64,000 nt of DNA from Caldicellulosiruptor obsidiansis OB47 (GCF_000145215.1 NC_014392.1:1806001-1870000); one strand, 5' to 3'. Shown: positions 42,813 to 53,440, counted from the first letter of the stretch. Notes: generated by a model from the sequence alone, not told the origin. Program-made: numbers and translations.

Positions 42813-44201
42813 ATGAGTGCATCGATACAGATTGACAAGGGCTCAAAAAAGCCTCTTTACCTTCAGCTTTATGAAGACATAAAGCAAAAGATTTTGTCAG
42901 GTGAGATTAATTATATGCAGAAGCTTCCATCTGTGAGAAATCTTTGCAAGATGTTAAATGTGAATCTTTCCACTGTGACAAAGGCTCTGAGCAAGCTTGA
43001 AAATGAAGGCTATATTAAAGCAACCCCTGGAAGCGGCTATTACGTTGTATACAGTGAGTATCAGGATAAAATCATTTTTGAGGAAGAAAACCTTATAGAT
43101 GCTGAGGGGTACATTAATTTGGCTTCATCAAAGCTTCCATATAGCCTATACCCCATCGAATGGTTCAAAGATTCTTTAAACTGTGCAATTGAAGAGTATT
43201 CACCGCAGATTTTTGATTATATCGAACATTTTAAAAATCCTCTAAAGGAGTACTTGGTAGAGACATATCTTAAAAAGCTTGGGATTGTTACAAGCCCTCA
43301 AGATCTCACAGTCGTATCAGGTGCTCAGCAGGGAATTGAGATTACAACAAAAAGTTTTTTAAAGCCCGGCGATACAATATTTTTAGAAAATCCTTCGTAC
43401 CTTGGTGCATATCATATCTTTAGCAATATGCACCTGAACATTGTCGGAATTGATATTGACCAGATGCAAAACATAGAAGATTACATTAAAAAATTTTCAC
43501 CAAAGGCCATATACATTATTCCTTTTTCGCAAAATCCAACCGGGGTTTCGTACAGCAAAGAGTACAAGGAGTATCTGTGTGAAATTTCACAAAAATACGA
43601 TTTTTACATCATTGAAGATGATTTTTTAAGTGATATAGTTGTGGATGAAGGAATTTTACCAATCAAGGCATATGACAAATACGACAGGGTGTTTTACATA
43701 AAGAGCTTTTCAACTGTTACAATGCCTGCCTTGAGAATTGGATTTGTTTTAGCACCAAGGCACTTTAGCGAAGAGGTGGCATATTATAAGTCAATGGCAG
43801 ATATCTCAACATCGCTTTTGATACAGGTATCTTTTTATTATTTTTTGAAAAACTTCTTTGACAAGCACATAGAAAACTTGAAAACATACATAAACCAAAG
43901 ACAAAAGCTATTTTTAAGATTGGCAAAAGACTTGCAAATAGACAACAGGCTGCTTACTCAAAATGTTCAGGGAATATTTGTTTCTTTCTACCTTCCACCA
44001 AATATATCATCTGCCACTATTTATAACAAACTCAAAACACAAAGGGTTTTAGTTCAGCCCCATACATGTTTTTATCATAAACCTGCCTCTACAAACTTTT
44101 TCAGAATAAGTTTCTTAGATTGTACAGAAGATGAACTTCAAATTGCTATGCAGAAAATTCAAAATGTTTTGAATTCAGCTTACCAAAAAGAGGAGGTATG
44201 A
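42813..44201 (+). CDS. pdxR: PdxR-like MocR/GntR regulator
   Basis: 462 residues: an N-terminal GntR winged helix (10-80: PSVRNLCKMLNVNLSTVTKALSKLENEGYI) fused to an aminotransferase-like PLP domain (about 110-455) with the PLP lysine in VFYIKSFSTV. MocR proteins of this type sense PLP and activate pdxST. The divergent position to pdxS strongly supports that role. Confidence 0.9.
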   Translation: MSASIQIDKGSKKPLYLQLYEDIKQKILSGEINYMQKLPSVRNLCKMLNVNLSTVTKALSKLENEGYIKATPGSGYYVVYSEYQDKIIFEEENLIDAEGYINLASSKLPYSLYPIEWFKDSLNCAIEEYSPQIFDYIEHFKNPLKEYLVETYLKKLGIVTSPQDLTVVSGAQQGIEITTKSFLKPGDTIFLENPSYLGAYHIFSNMHLNIVGIDIDQMQNIEDYIKKFSPKAIYIIPFSQNPTGVSYSKEYKEYLCEISQKYDFYIIEDDFLSDIVVDEGILPIKAYDKYDRVFYIKSFSTVTMPALRIGFVLAPRHFSEEVAYYKSMADISTSLLIQVSFYYFLKNFFDKHIENLKTYINQRQKLFLRLAKDLQIDNRLLTQNVQGIFVSFYLPPNISSATIYNKLKTQRVLVQPHTCFYHKPASTNFFRISFLDCTEDELQIAMQKIQNVLNSAYQKEEV

Positions 44202-44204
44202 AAA

Positions 44205-45341
44205 GTGGAATTTTGTACTGAAAAACTTAAAGATACTATCAGAAAAAATATGGAACTTTTCATTAACATCAGAAGAGATTTAAATAAACTTGCCGAACTT
44301 TCATATGAAGAGTATAAGACACAAAAATATATCACAGAAAGACTTTCAGAGTGGGGCATTGAAAACTTTCCAATAGCAAAAACAGGTGTGATTGGAATTA
44401 TAAATAGGTCTGAGGAATGTATTGGAATAAGAAGCGACATGGACGCAATTTTAGTGGAAGGTCAGCCAAGACACTGCTGCGGTCACGATTTTCACATGGC
44501 AGTGGTACTTGGAACAGCAAAGGTCCTTGTTGACATTGGCTTTGAAGGGTGTGTCAAGTTTATATTTCAGCCTGCTGAGGAAGGTCCGGGAGGGGCAAAA
44601 AGAGTAATTGAAGAAAGCGGACTTGAAAATCCAAAAGTGACAAGGCTTTTGGGATTTCACGTGTGGCCAGGTGTTGATGTTGGAACAATTGAAGTTTCAA
44701 GTGGTGCTATCATGGCAAGTGTAGACGACTTTGAAATTGAGTTTATTGGAAAAGGTGGACATGCTGCAATGCCAGAAGTAACCAAAAATCCAATTTATCC
44801 TGCCACCGATTTTATTCAGAGCGCAAACAACTTTTTTTGCGCGTTCTCAAATAAATTATTGCCTTTTCATCTCTCTTTCTCATCCATCAGCAGTGGACAG
44901 ACTTTCAATGTAATTTCAGAGAGGTGCAAAATAAGAGGAACTGTAAGAACGTTTGATAGCAGTCTTCAAGAATTTATTTATAATAATATAAAAAAACTTA
45001 CAAAACTTTCTGCTCAAAAATATAATTGCCATGTAAATATAAATTATTATTTTCAATATCCACCTTTGATAAATAGTTATCAAGCTACCGAAGAGTTTCT
45101 TGATGTAGCAAAAAAACTTCTTGGTCCTGAAAATGTAAAAAAGGCTATCCCAAGCTTTACAGCAGAAGACTTTGCATTTTACTGCCAAAAGGTTCCCTCA
45201 GTATATTTTAGACTTGGTATAAAAGAAAAAGGCAAAGGAGAAAATCCTTTGCACTCACCATATTTTGATGCATCAGAAAACAGCATATTTTACGGTATAC
45301 TTATCTTAGCAGGATATTTAATTGCTGTTCAAAAGAGCTAA
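44205..45341 (+). CDS. M20-family amidohydrolase
   Basis: 378 residues: IRSDMDAILVEG, CCGHDFHMAVVLG, FQPAEEGPGGAKRVIEESG and FIGKGGHAAMPE are the metal-binding and catalytic segments of M20D amidohydrolases (N-acyl amino acid deacylases). GTG start with GAGGAGG upstream, four bases after pdxR, so it is probably co-transcribed. Exact substrate unknown. The 3' end overlaps the convergent lipoprotein gene by 24 bases. Confidence 0.9.
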   Translation: MEFCTEKLKDTIRKNMELFINIRRDLNKLAELSYEEYKTQKYITERLSEWGIENFPIAKTGVIGIINRSEECIGIRSDMDAILVEGQPRHCCGHDFHMAVVLGTAKVLVDIGFEGCVKFIFQPAEEGPGGAKRVIEESGLENPKVTRLLGFHVWPGVDVGTIEVSSGAIMASVDDFEIEFIGKGGHAAMPEVTKNPIYPATDFIQSANNFFCAFSNKLLPFHLSFSSISSGQTFNVISERCKIRGTVRTFDSSLQEFIYNNIKKLTKLSAQKYNCHVNINYYFQYPPLINSYQATEEFLDVAKKLLGPENVKKAIPSFTAEDFAFYCQKVPSVYFRLGIKEKGKGENPLHSPYFDASENSIFYGILILAGYLIAVQKS

Positions 45342-45911
45342 CAAAACTTTTTGTGCACGGGAGAACTTATTGCTTCTGATATATATTGCAATATATTTAT
45401 TTTCTGTATCAAATCCGTATTTTTTGAGTATAGAGACACTGTCTGCTTTAATGCCATATAAATCTGTTTTCGATTTGTCTTTTTCTTTCACATAACATGT
45501 ATTATCTACAAATTTATCCAGTTTATTTTTGCTCACAAAAGACTTTAAAGAATAAAATGCTCCACTTTGGGCATAGTTTGTAAATAATTTTTTATCAAGT
45601 ATATAAATATCTCCTTCTCCTGCTGCAAGCATTACCATAAGTTTTTGCATAAATGCAAATTCTTGTTCGGATTTTGGTTTATCGCCCGTGTAAAGTATCT
45701 GGTCAACGTAAATTTGGTCACCTGATTTTTTTTCAAGTTCTGAAATCAATTTTTGAGCATTTTCATCACCAATGAAATTGCCAACAAGCACAATCCTTAC
45801 TTTTTTATTTATATCATCTTGACTGCTTGAACACCCTGTTAAAATAAACATTAAAAAACTCGCAAGGCTAAGTACTATTAAAACTTTTTTAAATCTCAAT
45901 GCAAATTTCAT
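45318..45911 (-). CDS. Lipoprotein, short binding-protein-like
   Basis: 197 residues with signal and lipobox LTGC (Cys about 27). The body (KKVRIVLVGNF, LMVMLAAGEGDIYILDKKLF, YSLKSF) resembles part of an extracellular solute-binding fold, but at half length. It could be a truncated or specialised relative. It follows oppA by about 100 bp, after a terminator. Confidence 0.55.
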   Translation of the reverse strand: MKFALRFKKVLIVLSLASFLMFILTGCSSSQDDINKKVRIVLVGNFIGDENAQKLISELEKKSGDQIYVDQILYTGDKPKSEQEFAFMQKLMVMLAAGEGDIYILDKKLFTNYAQSGAFYSLKSFVSKNKLDKFVDNTCYVKEKDKSKTDLYGIKADSVSILKKYGFDTENKYIAIYIRSNKFSRAQKVLLALLNSN

Positions 45912-45954
45912 TGCTCATCTCACCTGCCCGAAATTCTTAATTTTTAAAATCAAA

Positions 45955-45998
45955 AAAGGGAAGAGCAAAAAAATCAATTTCTGCCCTTCCCTTATTAT
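45955..45998 (-). terminator. Terminator of the opp operon
   Basis: Minus strand: AAGGGAAGGGC, a loop, GCTCTTCCCTT with one mismatch or wobble, followed by TTTTGATTTT. It lies directly after oppA. Confidence 0.75.
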
Positions 45999-46014
45999 TT
46001 TACTCCATTCTAAT

Positions 46015-47622
46015 TTACTTTACAATCTTAGCATACATGAAGTAATTAAATCCAAGCGGAGAAATGTAATAGTTCTTTACGTAATCTTTCAAAAGATATA
46101 CTTTTGTATAGAAATAAATTGGAATTATTGCATAATCCTGCATCAATATTTTCTCTGCTTGTATCATATATTGCATTCTCTTCTTAGTATCAACTTCTTT
46201 TTTGGCTTTTTCTATCAAAGAGTCATATTGCTTGTTACTCCAATTTGTGTTGTTATTACCACTATATGAAGTAAATAAATCCAAGAAAGTCATAGGATCA
46301 TTGTAATCGCCAACCCATCCATCTCTTGCTACCATATAGTCTTTTTTCTGTCTTCTTTCAAGCAATACTTTCCATTCCATATTAGAAAGCTTTACATTTA
46401 TACCGAGCTGTTTCCACATATTTTGAATTGCTTCAGCAACCTTTTTATGACCTTCGTCAGTGTTATAAATAATTTCTATCTCTGGCATACCTTTACCGTT
46501 TGGATATCCTGCTTCAGCCAACAATTTCTTTGCTTTTGCCAAATCAGCAGTAACTGGCAAGAAGTTGCCCGACTCTTCTCTGAAATCCTTAGAAATTCCC
46601 TTAATACCATACGGAACAAAACCTGTTGCAGGTTTTTGCTCAGCTTTTAAAAGATTAACAATACGTGTTCTATCAATAGCAAGAGACAAAGCTTCTCTTA
46701 CTCTCTTGTCAGTAAAAGGTGGTTTTTTGCAATTAACAAGATAATAATATGTCCCTATTAAAGGTGCTATCTTAATCTTTCCTTCTCTTTTTAGCCTTGG
46801 AATTTCTTCAGTAGGTATACCTTCAGCACCATCAACTTGCCCAGCAGTAAAAGCCATCAAGTTGGCATTGTTGTCATTAGATAACTTTAAGATCATCTTT
46901 TGTAAAGTTATAGATTTCGCATCCCAGTAATTATTGTTCTTTTCGAGTTCGATATATGAGTTATGAACCCACTTTGTCATTTTAAACGGACCATTACCAA
47001 TATATGTCTTTGGATCTGTTGCCCATTTATCCCCATATTTTTGCACAATATCTTTTCTTACCGGGAAGTATGTCGGGAAGTTTGTAAGATCAATAAAATA
47101 TGGAGTTGGTGCTTCCAATGTAACCTGTAAAGTTGTACTATTTAAAGCCTTGACACCAACATCAGATGCTTTTGCTTTACCTTCGTAAAATTTTTGACCA
47201 TTCTTGATATAGAAAAGCTGATAAGCATATTCTGAACCTGTGTTTGGATCTAATGCTCTTTTCCAAGCATATTCAAAATCATATGCAGTAACAGGTTTAC
47301 CATCTGACCACTTCGCATTTTTTCTTATATAAAAGGTATAAGTAAGTCCATCTTTTGATACAGTCCATTTTTCTGCCATTCCAGGCACAGTTCTACCTTT
47401 AGCGTCAACTCTTGTTAAACCTTCAAAAACATTGATAATTATGTTTGCAGCATCAAGAGCAGTATTTAGACCGGGGTCAAGATATCTTGGTTCAGAGCCA
47501 TTGATATAAGTAAATACTTGCCTTGATGATGCAACCGCTGCATTTTTAAAATTAACGCCTAAAAATAACCCCGTCACAAGAAAAGCAACCAGAATAAAAG
47601 TAGCTACAATACGCTTTTTCAT
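46015..47622 (-). CDS. oppA: OppA-like oligopeptide-binding protein
   Basis: 535 residues: signal peptide, then family 5 binding domain (SEPRYLDPGLNTALDAANIIINVFEGL, KWSDGKPVTAYDFEYAWKRALDP). It captures peptides outside the cell for OppBCDF. The signal region has no lipobox Cys (LGVNFKNAAVASS), unusual for a Gram-positive binding protein. Last gene of the operon. Confidence 0.93.
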   Translation of the reverse strand: MKKRIVATFILVAFLVTGLFLGVNFKNAAVASSRQVFTYINGSEPRYLDPGLNTALDAANIIINVFEGLTRVDAKGRTVPGMAEKWTVSKDGLTYTFYIRKNAKWSDGKPVTAYDFEYAWKRALDPNTGSEYAYQLFYIKNGQKFYEGKAKASDVGVKALNSTTLQVTLEAPTPYFIDLTNFPTYFPVRKDIVQKYGDKWATDPKTYIGNGPFKMTKWVHNSYIELEKNNNYWDAKSITLQKMILKLSNDNNANLMAFTAGQVDGAEGIPTEEIPRLKREGKIKIAPLIGTYYYLVNCKKPPFTDKRVREALSLAIDRTRIVNLLKAEQKPATGFVPYGIKGISKDFREESGNFLPVTADLAKAKKLLAEAGYPNGKGMPEIEIIYNTDEGHKKVAEAIQNMWKQLGINVKLSNMEWKVLLERRQKKDYMVARDGWVGDYNDPMTFLDLFTSYSGNNNTNWSNKQYDSLIEKAKKEVDTKKRMQYMIQAEKILMQDYAIIPIYFYTKVYLLKDYVKNYYISPLGFNYFMYAKIVK

Positions 47623-47678
47623 AAATAAATCTCCTCCTCACATAAAAATTTTTATTTTTTATCTTTACGTGACCTGCC

Positions 47679-48653
47679 TTATTTTTTATCCATCAAGTGG
47701 CAGGCCACGTAATGACCACTACCAACATCCCTAAACTTGGGCTCCTCTTCCTTACACCTGTCAAACGCATACTTGCATCTTGTTCTAAACCTGCAACCGG
47801 TTGGCGGATTGAGAGGGCTTGGAACGTCTCCTTCCAATATAATTCTTGTCCTTTCTTTAGAGATTTTCGGGTCAGGTATTGGTATTGCAGAAAGCAGTGC
47901 CTGTGTGTACGGATGCAAAGGATTGCTGTAAAGCTCGTTACTTTCTGCAAGTTCCACAAGCTTTCCTAAATACATTACACCTACCCTGCTGCTTATATGC
48001 TTTACCATTGACAGGTCATGAGCAATAAAAAGGTAGGTAAGGGAAAACTTTTGCTGCAAATCTTCCAGCATATTCACAATCTGAGCCTGTATCGACACAT
48101 CAAGCGCTGATATTGGCTCATCGCATATGATAAATTCAGGCTCAACTGCTAAAGCCCTTGCAATACCAATTCGCTGTCTCTGACCACCAGAAAACTCGTG
48201 CGGGTACCTGTTTGCATGCTCGCTGCTGAGTCCCACAAGTCTTAAAAGTTCTTGAACTCTTTCTTTTTTTTCATTGCCCTTTGCAATGTTGTGTATCTCA
48301 AGCGGCTCACCTATAATATCACCAACTGTCATCCTGGGATTAAGTGAGGCATACGGATCCTGGAAAATCATCTGCATGGATTTTCTATAAGGAAGCATGT
48401 CTCTTTTTGTTATATCTTCTCCTTTGAATATAATCTGCCCGCTTGTTGGCTCATAAAGCCTTATGATGGTTCTTCCTGTTGTAGATTTTCCACAGCCGCT
48501 TTCACCAACAAGTCCCAATGTTTCTCCTTTTTTTATGAAAAAGCTCACATCATCCACCGCTTTTATATATGCTTTTTTCCCCAGTCCCATCTTTACTGGA
48601 AAATACTTTTTTAGATTTTTTACTTCAATCAAAACCTCATTCAACTTCTCCAC
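47679..48653 (-). CDS. oppF: OppF, peptide ABC transporter ATPase
   Basis: 324 residues: Walker [10 protein letters not shown], signature [15 protein letters not shown], Walker [14 protein letters not shown], and a C-terminal oligopeptide-ATPase extension with four Cys ([14 protein letters not shown]). GTG start; the exact start is uncertain because the ribosome site overlaps it. Confidence 0.94.
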   Translation of the reverse strand: MEKLNEVLIEVKNLKKYFPVKMGLGKKAYIKAVDDVSFFIKKGETLGLVGESGCGKSTTGRTIIRLYEPTSGQIIFKGEDITKRDMLPYRKSMQMIFQDPYASLNPRMTVGDIIGEPLEIHNIAKGNEKKERVQELLRLVGLSSEHANRYPHEFSGGQRQRIGIARALAVEPEFIICDEPISALDVSIQAQIVNMLEDLQQKFSLTYLFIAHDLSMVKHISSRVGVMYLGKLVELAESNELYSNPLHPYTQALLSAIPIPDPKISKERTRIILEGDVPSPLNPPTGCRFRTRCKYAFDRCKEEEPKFRDVGSGHYVACHLMDKK

Positions 48654-48674
48654 CTGCCTCTGTTTACTACTTAC

Positions 48675-49691
48675 TTATTCGTTTGCAGTTTTCACCTTTT
48701 CTAATAAACTCTGTGGAGCATACTGGTGATTCAGCCAGCACCTTGACCTGTGCCCGTCTCCAACTTCGAAAAGTGGTGGTCTTACTTGTAAGCAAACTCT
48801 CATTGCATATTCGCACCTTGGCGCAAACGGACACCCTTTTGGCGGCTTTAGAAGATCTGGCGGCTGACCTTCTATTGGCACAAGCCTTTTCTTAAGACCT
48901 AAATGCATCTTTGGCACAGACCTCAAAAGCCCCCATGTATAAGGATGCTTGGGGTTGTAAAATATATCATCAACAGTGCCTTCCTCAACAATGATTCCAC
49001 CATACATTACAATTACTTTTTGACATATATCTGCCACAACACCAAGGTCATGAGTAATAAGTATAATTGACATCTTAAGCTGCTGTTGAAGTTTTTTCAA
49101 AAGGTCTAATATCTGAGCCTGGATGGTAACGTCAAGTGCAGTTGTTGGCTCATCTGCAATTAAAAGCTTGGGGTTGCACGAAAGAGCCATAGCTATCATA
49201 ACTCTCTGACGCATACCACCCGAAAACTCGTGAGGGTACTGCGAAAGTCTTCGCTCAGGGCTTGGAATGCCAACAAGCTTTAACATTTCAATAGCTCTTT
49301 TTTTAGCCTGAGCTTTCGAAACTTTATTGTGAATTTTTATAGCTTCAATTAGTTGATTTCCAATTGTAAAAACAGGATTTAAAGATGTCATTGGGTCCTG
49401 AAATATCATACTGATTTTGTTTCCTCTAATATCTCTCATTTCTTTCTCAGAAAGCTTTAGTATATCCTTACCTTCAAATATAATCTGACCGTCAACTATT
49501 TTTCCAGGCGGTGCAATAAGTCTCATGATGGACATTGAGGTCACACTTTTACCGCTTCCAGATTCACCTACAATACCCACAGTCTGTCCTTCATATACGT
49601 CAAACGAAACATCATTTACTGCCTTTACTTCTCCAACATGTGTAAAAAATGATGTTTTCAGATTCTTTACTTCTAACAATTTTTCAGCCAA
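48675..49691 (-). CDS. oppD: OppD, peptide ABC transporter ATPase
   Basis: 338 residues: Walker A GESGSGKS, signature FSGGMRQRVMIAMAL, Walker B LIADEPTTALDVT, Cys-rich C-terminus (CPFAPRCEYAMRVC). TTG start with GAGGTG upstream. Forms the ATPase heterodimer with OppF. Confidence 0.95.
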   Translation of the reverse strand: MAEKLLEVKNLKTSFFTHVGEVKAVNDVSFDVYEGQTVGIVGESGSGKSVTSMSIMRLIAPPGKIVDGQIIFEGKDILKLSEKEMRDIRGNKISMIFQDPMTSLNPVFTIGNQLIEAIKIHNKVSKAQAKKRAIEMLKLVGIPSPERRLSQYPHEFSGGMRQRVMIAMALSCNPKLLIADEPTTALDVTIQAQILDLLKKLQQQLKMSIILITHDLGVVADICQKVIVMYGGIIVEEGTVDDIFYNPKHPYTWGLLRSVPKMHLGLKKRLVPIEGQPPDLLKPPKGCPFAPRCEYAMRVCLQVRPPLFEVGDGHRSRCWLNHQYAPQSLLEKVKTANE

Positions 49692-49734
49692 TTCTTTTCA
49701 CCTCAAATTCTGGAAAAATTATGTTTGAAAAAAT

Positions 49735-50712
49735 TTATTTTCTCATTCTCGGATCAAGTGCATCTCTGAGTCCATCTCCAAACAGGTTAAATGTAAGTAT
49801 TATTAAACATAATAAAAGCGATGGGAAAAATAGCCTATAAGGGTATGATATAAATCCATTCAAAGCATCTGAAGCTAAAGAACCCAGTGACGGAACCGGT
49901 GCATCAACCCCAAGACCAATAAAACTCAAGAAAGACTCAGTAAAAATAGCACTTGGAATCTGCAGTGTAGCAGTGACTATAATTGACCCCATGCTGTTTG
50001 GAATCAGGTGCCTGAGCAAAATTCTAAAGCCACTTGCACCAATTGTCTTTGCCGCTGTGACATACTCTTGCTGTTTTAAGCTCAATATCTCGCCACGTAC
50101 AATCCTTGCCATTGAAATCCAGTAAGTAAGTCCCAGTGCAATGTATATGCAAACAAGTGGTGCACCCACTGTCTTAAGCCCGTTCAAAAACGAATATTTG
50201 TCAAAAAGTTCCTTCAAATAAGGTTTTAGTGACACTGAAAGAAGAATAACATATATCATTAACGGAATGCTGTACAGAATATCAACTACTCTCATCATAA
50301 TATTGTCAACTTTGCCGCCCACATAACCCGAAATACCACCATATAAAACACCAATCACAATATTTATAATTGTTGCAATAATACCTATAGAAAGAGAAAT
50401 ACGCATACCATATAAACATCTGACAAAGAGGTCTCTGCCAAGATCATCTGTCCCAAACAAATGAGATAGTGAAGGTGGTAAGCCTTCTTGTCCAACTATT
50501 TGCTGATCATACTTATATGGCATAATAATTGGACCAACTACAGCAAGCAATACAAAAAACACTATTGTCCACATTGATACCATTGCTACTTTATTAGATT
50601 TGAGTCTTCGCCATGCATCCTGCCAGTAACTCACACTTGGTCTGACAATTGTCTCTTGCTGCCTTTCTTCTTTTGGAACTGGTACAAAAAGTTCTTTTGA
50701 TATATTCTCCAT
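49735..50712 (-). CDS. oppC: OppC, peptide ABC permease
   Basis: About 325 residues, six membrane helices, N-terminal OppC_N segment (WQDAWRRLKSNKVAMVSM), FGTDDLGRDLFVRCLYG and the EAA loop (YVTAAKTIGASGFRILLRHLIPN). I chose the ATG at 50712 behind AAGGGGG over a start at 50745 inside oppB. Confidence 0.95.
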   Translation of the reverse strand: MENISKELFVPVPKEERQQETIVRPSVSYWQDAWRRLKSNKVAMVSMWTIVFFVLLAVVGPIIMPYKYDQQIVGQEGLPPSLSHLFGTDDLGRDLFVRCLYGMRISLSIGIIATIINIVIGVLYGGISGYVGGKVDNIMMRVVDILYSIPLMIYVILLSVSLKPYLKELFDKYSFLNGLKTVGAPLVCIYIALGLTYWISMARIVRGEILSLKQQEYVTAAKTIGASGFRILLRHLIPNSMGSIIVTATLQIPSAIFTESFLSFIGLGVDAPVPSLGSLASDALNGFISYPYRLFFPSLLLCLIILTFNLFGDGLRDALDPRMRK

Positions 50713-50734
50713 TATCTTCTTTTCCCCCTTAAAA

Positions 50735-51655
50735 TCAGTCCTCAAGTTTTATACGCGGGTCTATAAATACATAGATAATGTCTACAATAAGATTCATAAA
50801 TATCAAAAACGCTGCATAAAATATTGTGGTTCCCATTACAAGCGAATAGTCTCTATTTGTTATGCTCTCTACATAAAATCTACCCATTCCTGGAATTGCA
50901 AAAATCTTTTCAACCACAAAACTACCAGTGAGTATTCCTGCAATTAAAGGTCCCAAGTAAGTAACAACAGGAATCAGAGAATTCTTCAGCGCATGTTTAT
51001 AAACAACTATGAAATCTGAAAGTCCTTTCGCCCGTGCAGTTCTTATATAGTCCTGTGATAAACTTTCAAGCATACTGCTTCGAATAAGCCTTGCAATAAA
51101 GGATATTGGATAAGCTGCCAGCGTCACAACCGGAAGAATATAACTTCTTGGCTCATCTAACCCCATAATAGGAACAAGCTGAAGCTTTACACCAAAGATA
51201 TACATCAAAATTACCGCAAGCACAAATCCAGGTATTGTAATGAAAATTGTAGCTATCACCATCGACAAATTGTCTTGCCACTTTCCTTGATGCACGGCTG
51301 ACCAAATACCAAGAGGTATCCCTATCAAAAGGCTTAGGATTATAGCTAAAATACCTACCTTGGCAGAAACAGGAAATGTCTCTGCAATAATTTCATTGAC
51401 AGTTCTACCCTGATTTCTCATTGAAATTCCCAAATCGCCGTGCAAAAGGCTATTTAAATACTTAAAGTACTGGATTGCAAGCGGTTTGTTGAGTCCATAT
51501 TTTTCGTTCAGGTTTCGTAAAATCTCCTCAGGCAAAGTCTTTTCACCAGTGAACGGACCACCTGGTATCATTCTCATGAGAAAAAACGTAACAGTAATTA
51601 TCACGAATAATGATACAATGGACCACACTATCCTTTTAAGTATGTATCTTGCCAC
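50735..51655 (-). CDS. oppB: OppB, peptide ABC permease
   Basis: About 306 residues, six helices, RYILKRIVWSIVSLFVIITVTFFLMRMIPGGPF at the start (split here from family memory), EAA loop RTARAKGLSDFIVVYKHALKNSL. The GTG at 51655 has AAAGGAGAG 8 bases upstream and gives the usual OppB N-terminus; the ORF is open further but without a site. First gene of the operon. Confidence 0.93.
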   Translation of the reverse strand: MARYILKRIVWSIVSLFVIITVTFFLMRMIPGGPFTGEKTLPEEILRNLNEKYGLNKPLAIQYFKYLNSLLHGDLGISMRNQGRTVNEIIAETFPVSAKVGILAIILSLLIGIPLGIWSAVHQGKWQDNLSMVIATIFITIPGFVLAVILMYIFGVKLQLVPIMGLDEPRSYILPVVTLAAYPISFIARLIRSSMLESLSQDYIRTARAKGLSDFIVVYKHALKNSLIPVVTYLGPLIAGILTGSFVVEKIFAIPGMGRFYVESITNRDYSLVMGTTIFYAAFLIFMNLIVDIIYVFIDPRIKLED

Positions 51656-51758
51656 GCATAATCTCTCCTTTGGTAATAAATTTATCAGACAACTAATGCA
51701 CATTTATGCAATTGTTTGAATATTTATAAAATTGTTTATCTCAAAATTCACGTTGATA

Positions 51759-51787
51759 ATTATAGCACTATATACTTGCATAATCAA
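51759..51787 (-). promoter_or_regulatory. Promoter of the opp operon
   Basis: Minus strand: TTGATT at 51787-51782, a 17-base spacer, TATAAT at 51764-51759. The roughly 410-bp gap between oppB and ldh (51656-52066) otherwise shows no gene; an ldh promoter must lie near 51990-52050 but I cannot fix it. Confidence 0.65.
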
Positions 51788-52066
51788 TACATATATGTGC
51801 GTTTAATTTTCTGAAAATATCAATTTTTCGTCAATCGTTTGAATTGTATACATGTATTTGTTTATACTTATTAAAGTCTTTCTCCATTTTTAGGTTTACG
51901 AATTGCTCAAAATGAAGGTTAATATCTTAAAGTTTTCATTTTAGTACTTTTTAGTTCATTAATATTTATACTCTTAAATTAGGATAAAAACTTTTGTGTG
52001 TTTTGAACCATCTTTTTGAGGGTAAAATTATAGAAGAAAACAAATGAACTTGGGAGGAAAAATTTT

Positions 52067-53011
52067 ATGAGAAAACTGGGTAAAATTGTAATAATTGGAA
52101 CAGGATTTGTTGGCGCATCCACTGCTTTTGCTCTTGTAGATGCTGGGCTTGCAACAGAACTTGTTCTGATTGACGTAAACCGTGCAAAAGCTGAAGGTGA
52201 AGCGATGGATTTAAATCACGGAATATCCTTTGTAAAACCCGTCAAGATATGGGCAGGTGATTATGAGGATTGCAAAGATGCTGATATAATAATAATTACT
52301 GCTGGTGCCAATCAAAAGCCTGGTGAAACAAGGCTCGACCTTACTCATAAAAATGCACAGATTACAAAGTCGATAGTGGAAAATATTATCAAATACACGC
52401 AGGATGCAATACTTTTAATGGTCACCAATCCTGTTGATGTTCTCACTTACGTAATGTATAAAGTTTCAGGTCTGCCAAAAAATCAGATTATAGGATCTGG
52501 GACAGTCTTAGACTCATCGCGATTCAGATACCTCTTGGCACAGCACTGTCAGGTCGACGTGAGAAATGTCCATGCATATATCTTGGGCGAACATGGAGAT
52601 AGTGAGATTGCTGCATGGTCGCTTACAAACATAGGTGGCGTGAATTTTATGCAAGAGTGTCTTTTGTGCGGGAAAAACTGCTCACCCGAAGTAAAAGAAC
52701 AAATTTTCAACAAAGTAAAAAACGCTGCATATGAAATAATTGAAAGAAAAGGAGCAACATATTACGCCATTGCATTGGCTGTTAGAAGAATTGTTGAAGC
52801 TATAATCAGAGATGAAAATTCTATACTTCCTGTCTCATCAATAGTTGATGACGTATATGGTGTAAAAGACGTTGCAATTTCTCTTCCTGCAATTGTCAAC
52901 AAAAGCGGAGTTGTAAAGGTATTTGATATACCGCTGACAGATGAGGAAAAAGAAAAGCTCAAAAACTCTGCTCAGGTAATAAAAAGTGTGATAGAGTCTT
53001 TAAAATTATAA
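52067..53011 (+). CDS. ldh: L-lactate dehydrogenase
   Basis: 314 residues: NAD-binding [29 protein letters not shown] with the catalytic Arg, [11 protein letters not shown], and active-site His in [13 protein letters not shown]. It reduces pyruvate to lactate in fermentation. Own terminator. Confidence 0.96.
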   Translation: MRKLGKIVIIGTGFVGASTAFALVDAGLATELVLIDVNRAKAEGEAMDLNHGISFVKPVKIWAGDYEDCKDADIIIITAGANQKPGETRLDLTHKNAQITKSIVENIIKYTQDAILLMVTNPVDVLTYVMYKVSGLPKNQIIGSGTVLDSSRFRYLLAQHCQVDVRNVHAYILGEHGDSEIAAWSLTNIGGVNFMQECLLCGKNCSPEVKEQIFNKVKNAAYEIIERKGATYYAIALAVRRIVEAIIRDENSILPVSSIVDDVYGVKDVAISLPAIVNKSGVVKVFDIPLTDEEKEKLKNSAQVIKSVIESLKL

Positions 53012-53014
53012 TGA

Positions 53015-53038
53015 GGCAAGGTAAAAACCTTGCCTTTT
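53015..53038 (+). terminator. Terminator of ldh
   Basis: Stem GGCAAGG/CCTTGCC (53015-53021 with 53028-53034) followed by TTTT. Confidence 0.8.
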
Positions 53039-53066
53039 GCTTTATTTCATTTGCCACTTTGAGCTG

Positions 53067-53095
53067 TTGCAATTTTGCTTTTGTCGTGATAAAAT
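53067..53095 (+). promoter_or_regulatory. rpsT promoter
   Basis: TTGCAA at 53067-53072, a 17-base spacer, TAAAAT at 53090-53095, about 40 bp before rpsT. Confidence 0.7.
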
Positions 53096-53133
53096 AGCAA
53101 TTAGTCTTAAATTTTGAGTGGAGGTGAAAAGTT

Positions 53134-53433
53134 TTGGCAAACACAAAGTCTGCTAAAAAGAAGATAAAAGTTATAAGACGTAGAACTATTGAAAATAAGA
53201 TTCAAAAGTTTAAAATGAAAAAAGCTATAAAAGAGGTCAAAAAAGCACTGCTTAGCGGTGACATCGAAAAGGCAAAAGAACTTTACTCAAAAGCTGCAAA
53301 GCTCATTGACCAGACAGCTGCAAAAGGTGTTATACACAAGAACAATGCTTCAAGAAAGAAATCAAGACTTATGAAGCTCATCAACAAGTACGCTGCTCTG
53401 TCTTCGCCACAGCCAGAATCAAAAGCTCAATAA
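53134..53433 (+). CDS. rpsT: Ribosomal protein S20
   Basis: 99 residues, Lys-rich, with ANTKSAKKKIKVIRRRT at the start and GVIHKNNASRKKSRL near the end. It binds 16S rRNA in the small subunit. TTG start, the common unusual start of rpsT, with GGAGGTG upstream. Confidence 0.96.
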   Translation: MANTKSAKKKIKVIRRRTIENKIQKFKMKKAIKEVKKALLSGDIEKAKELYSKAAKLIDQTAAKGVIHKNNASRKKSRLMKLINKYAALSSPQPESKAQ

Positions 53434-53440
53434 TAAAAAA

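Noticed and set aside
47693-47969. Overlapping ORFs on both strands at the 3' end of oppF
   Set aside because: Shadows of the Cys-rich C-terminal coding region of oppF.
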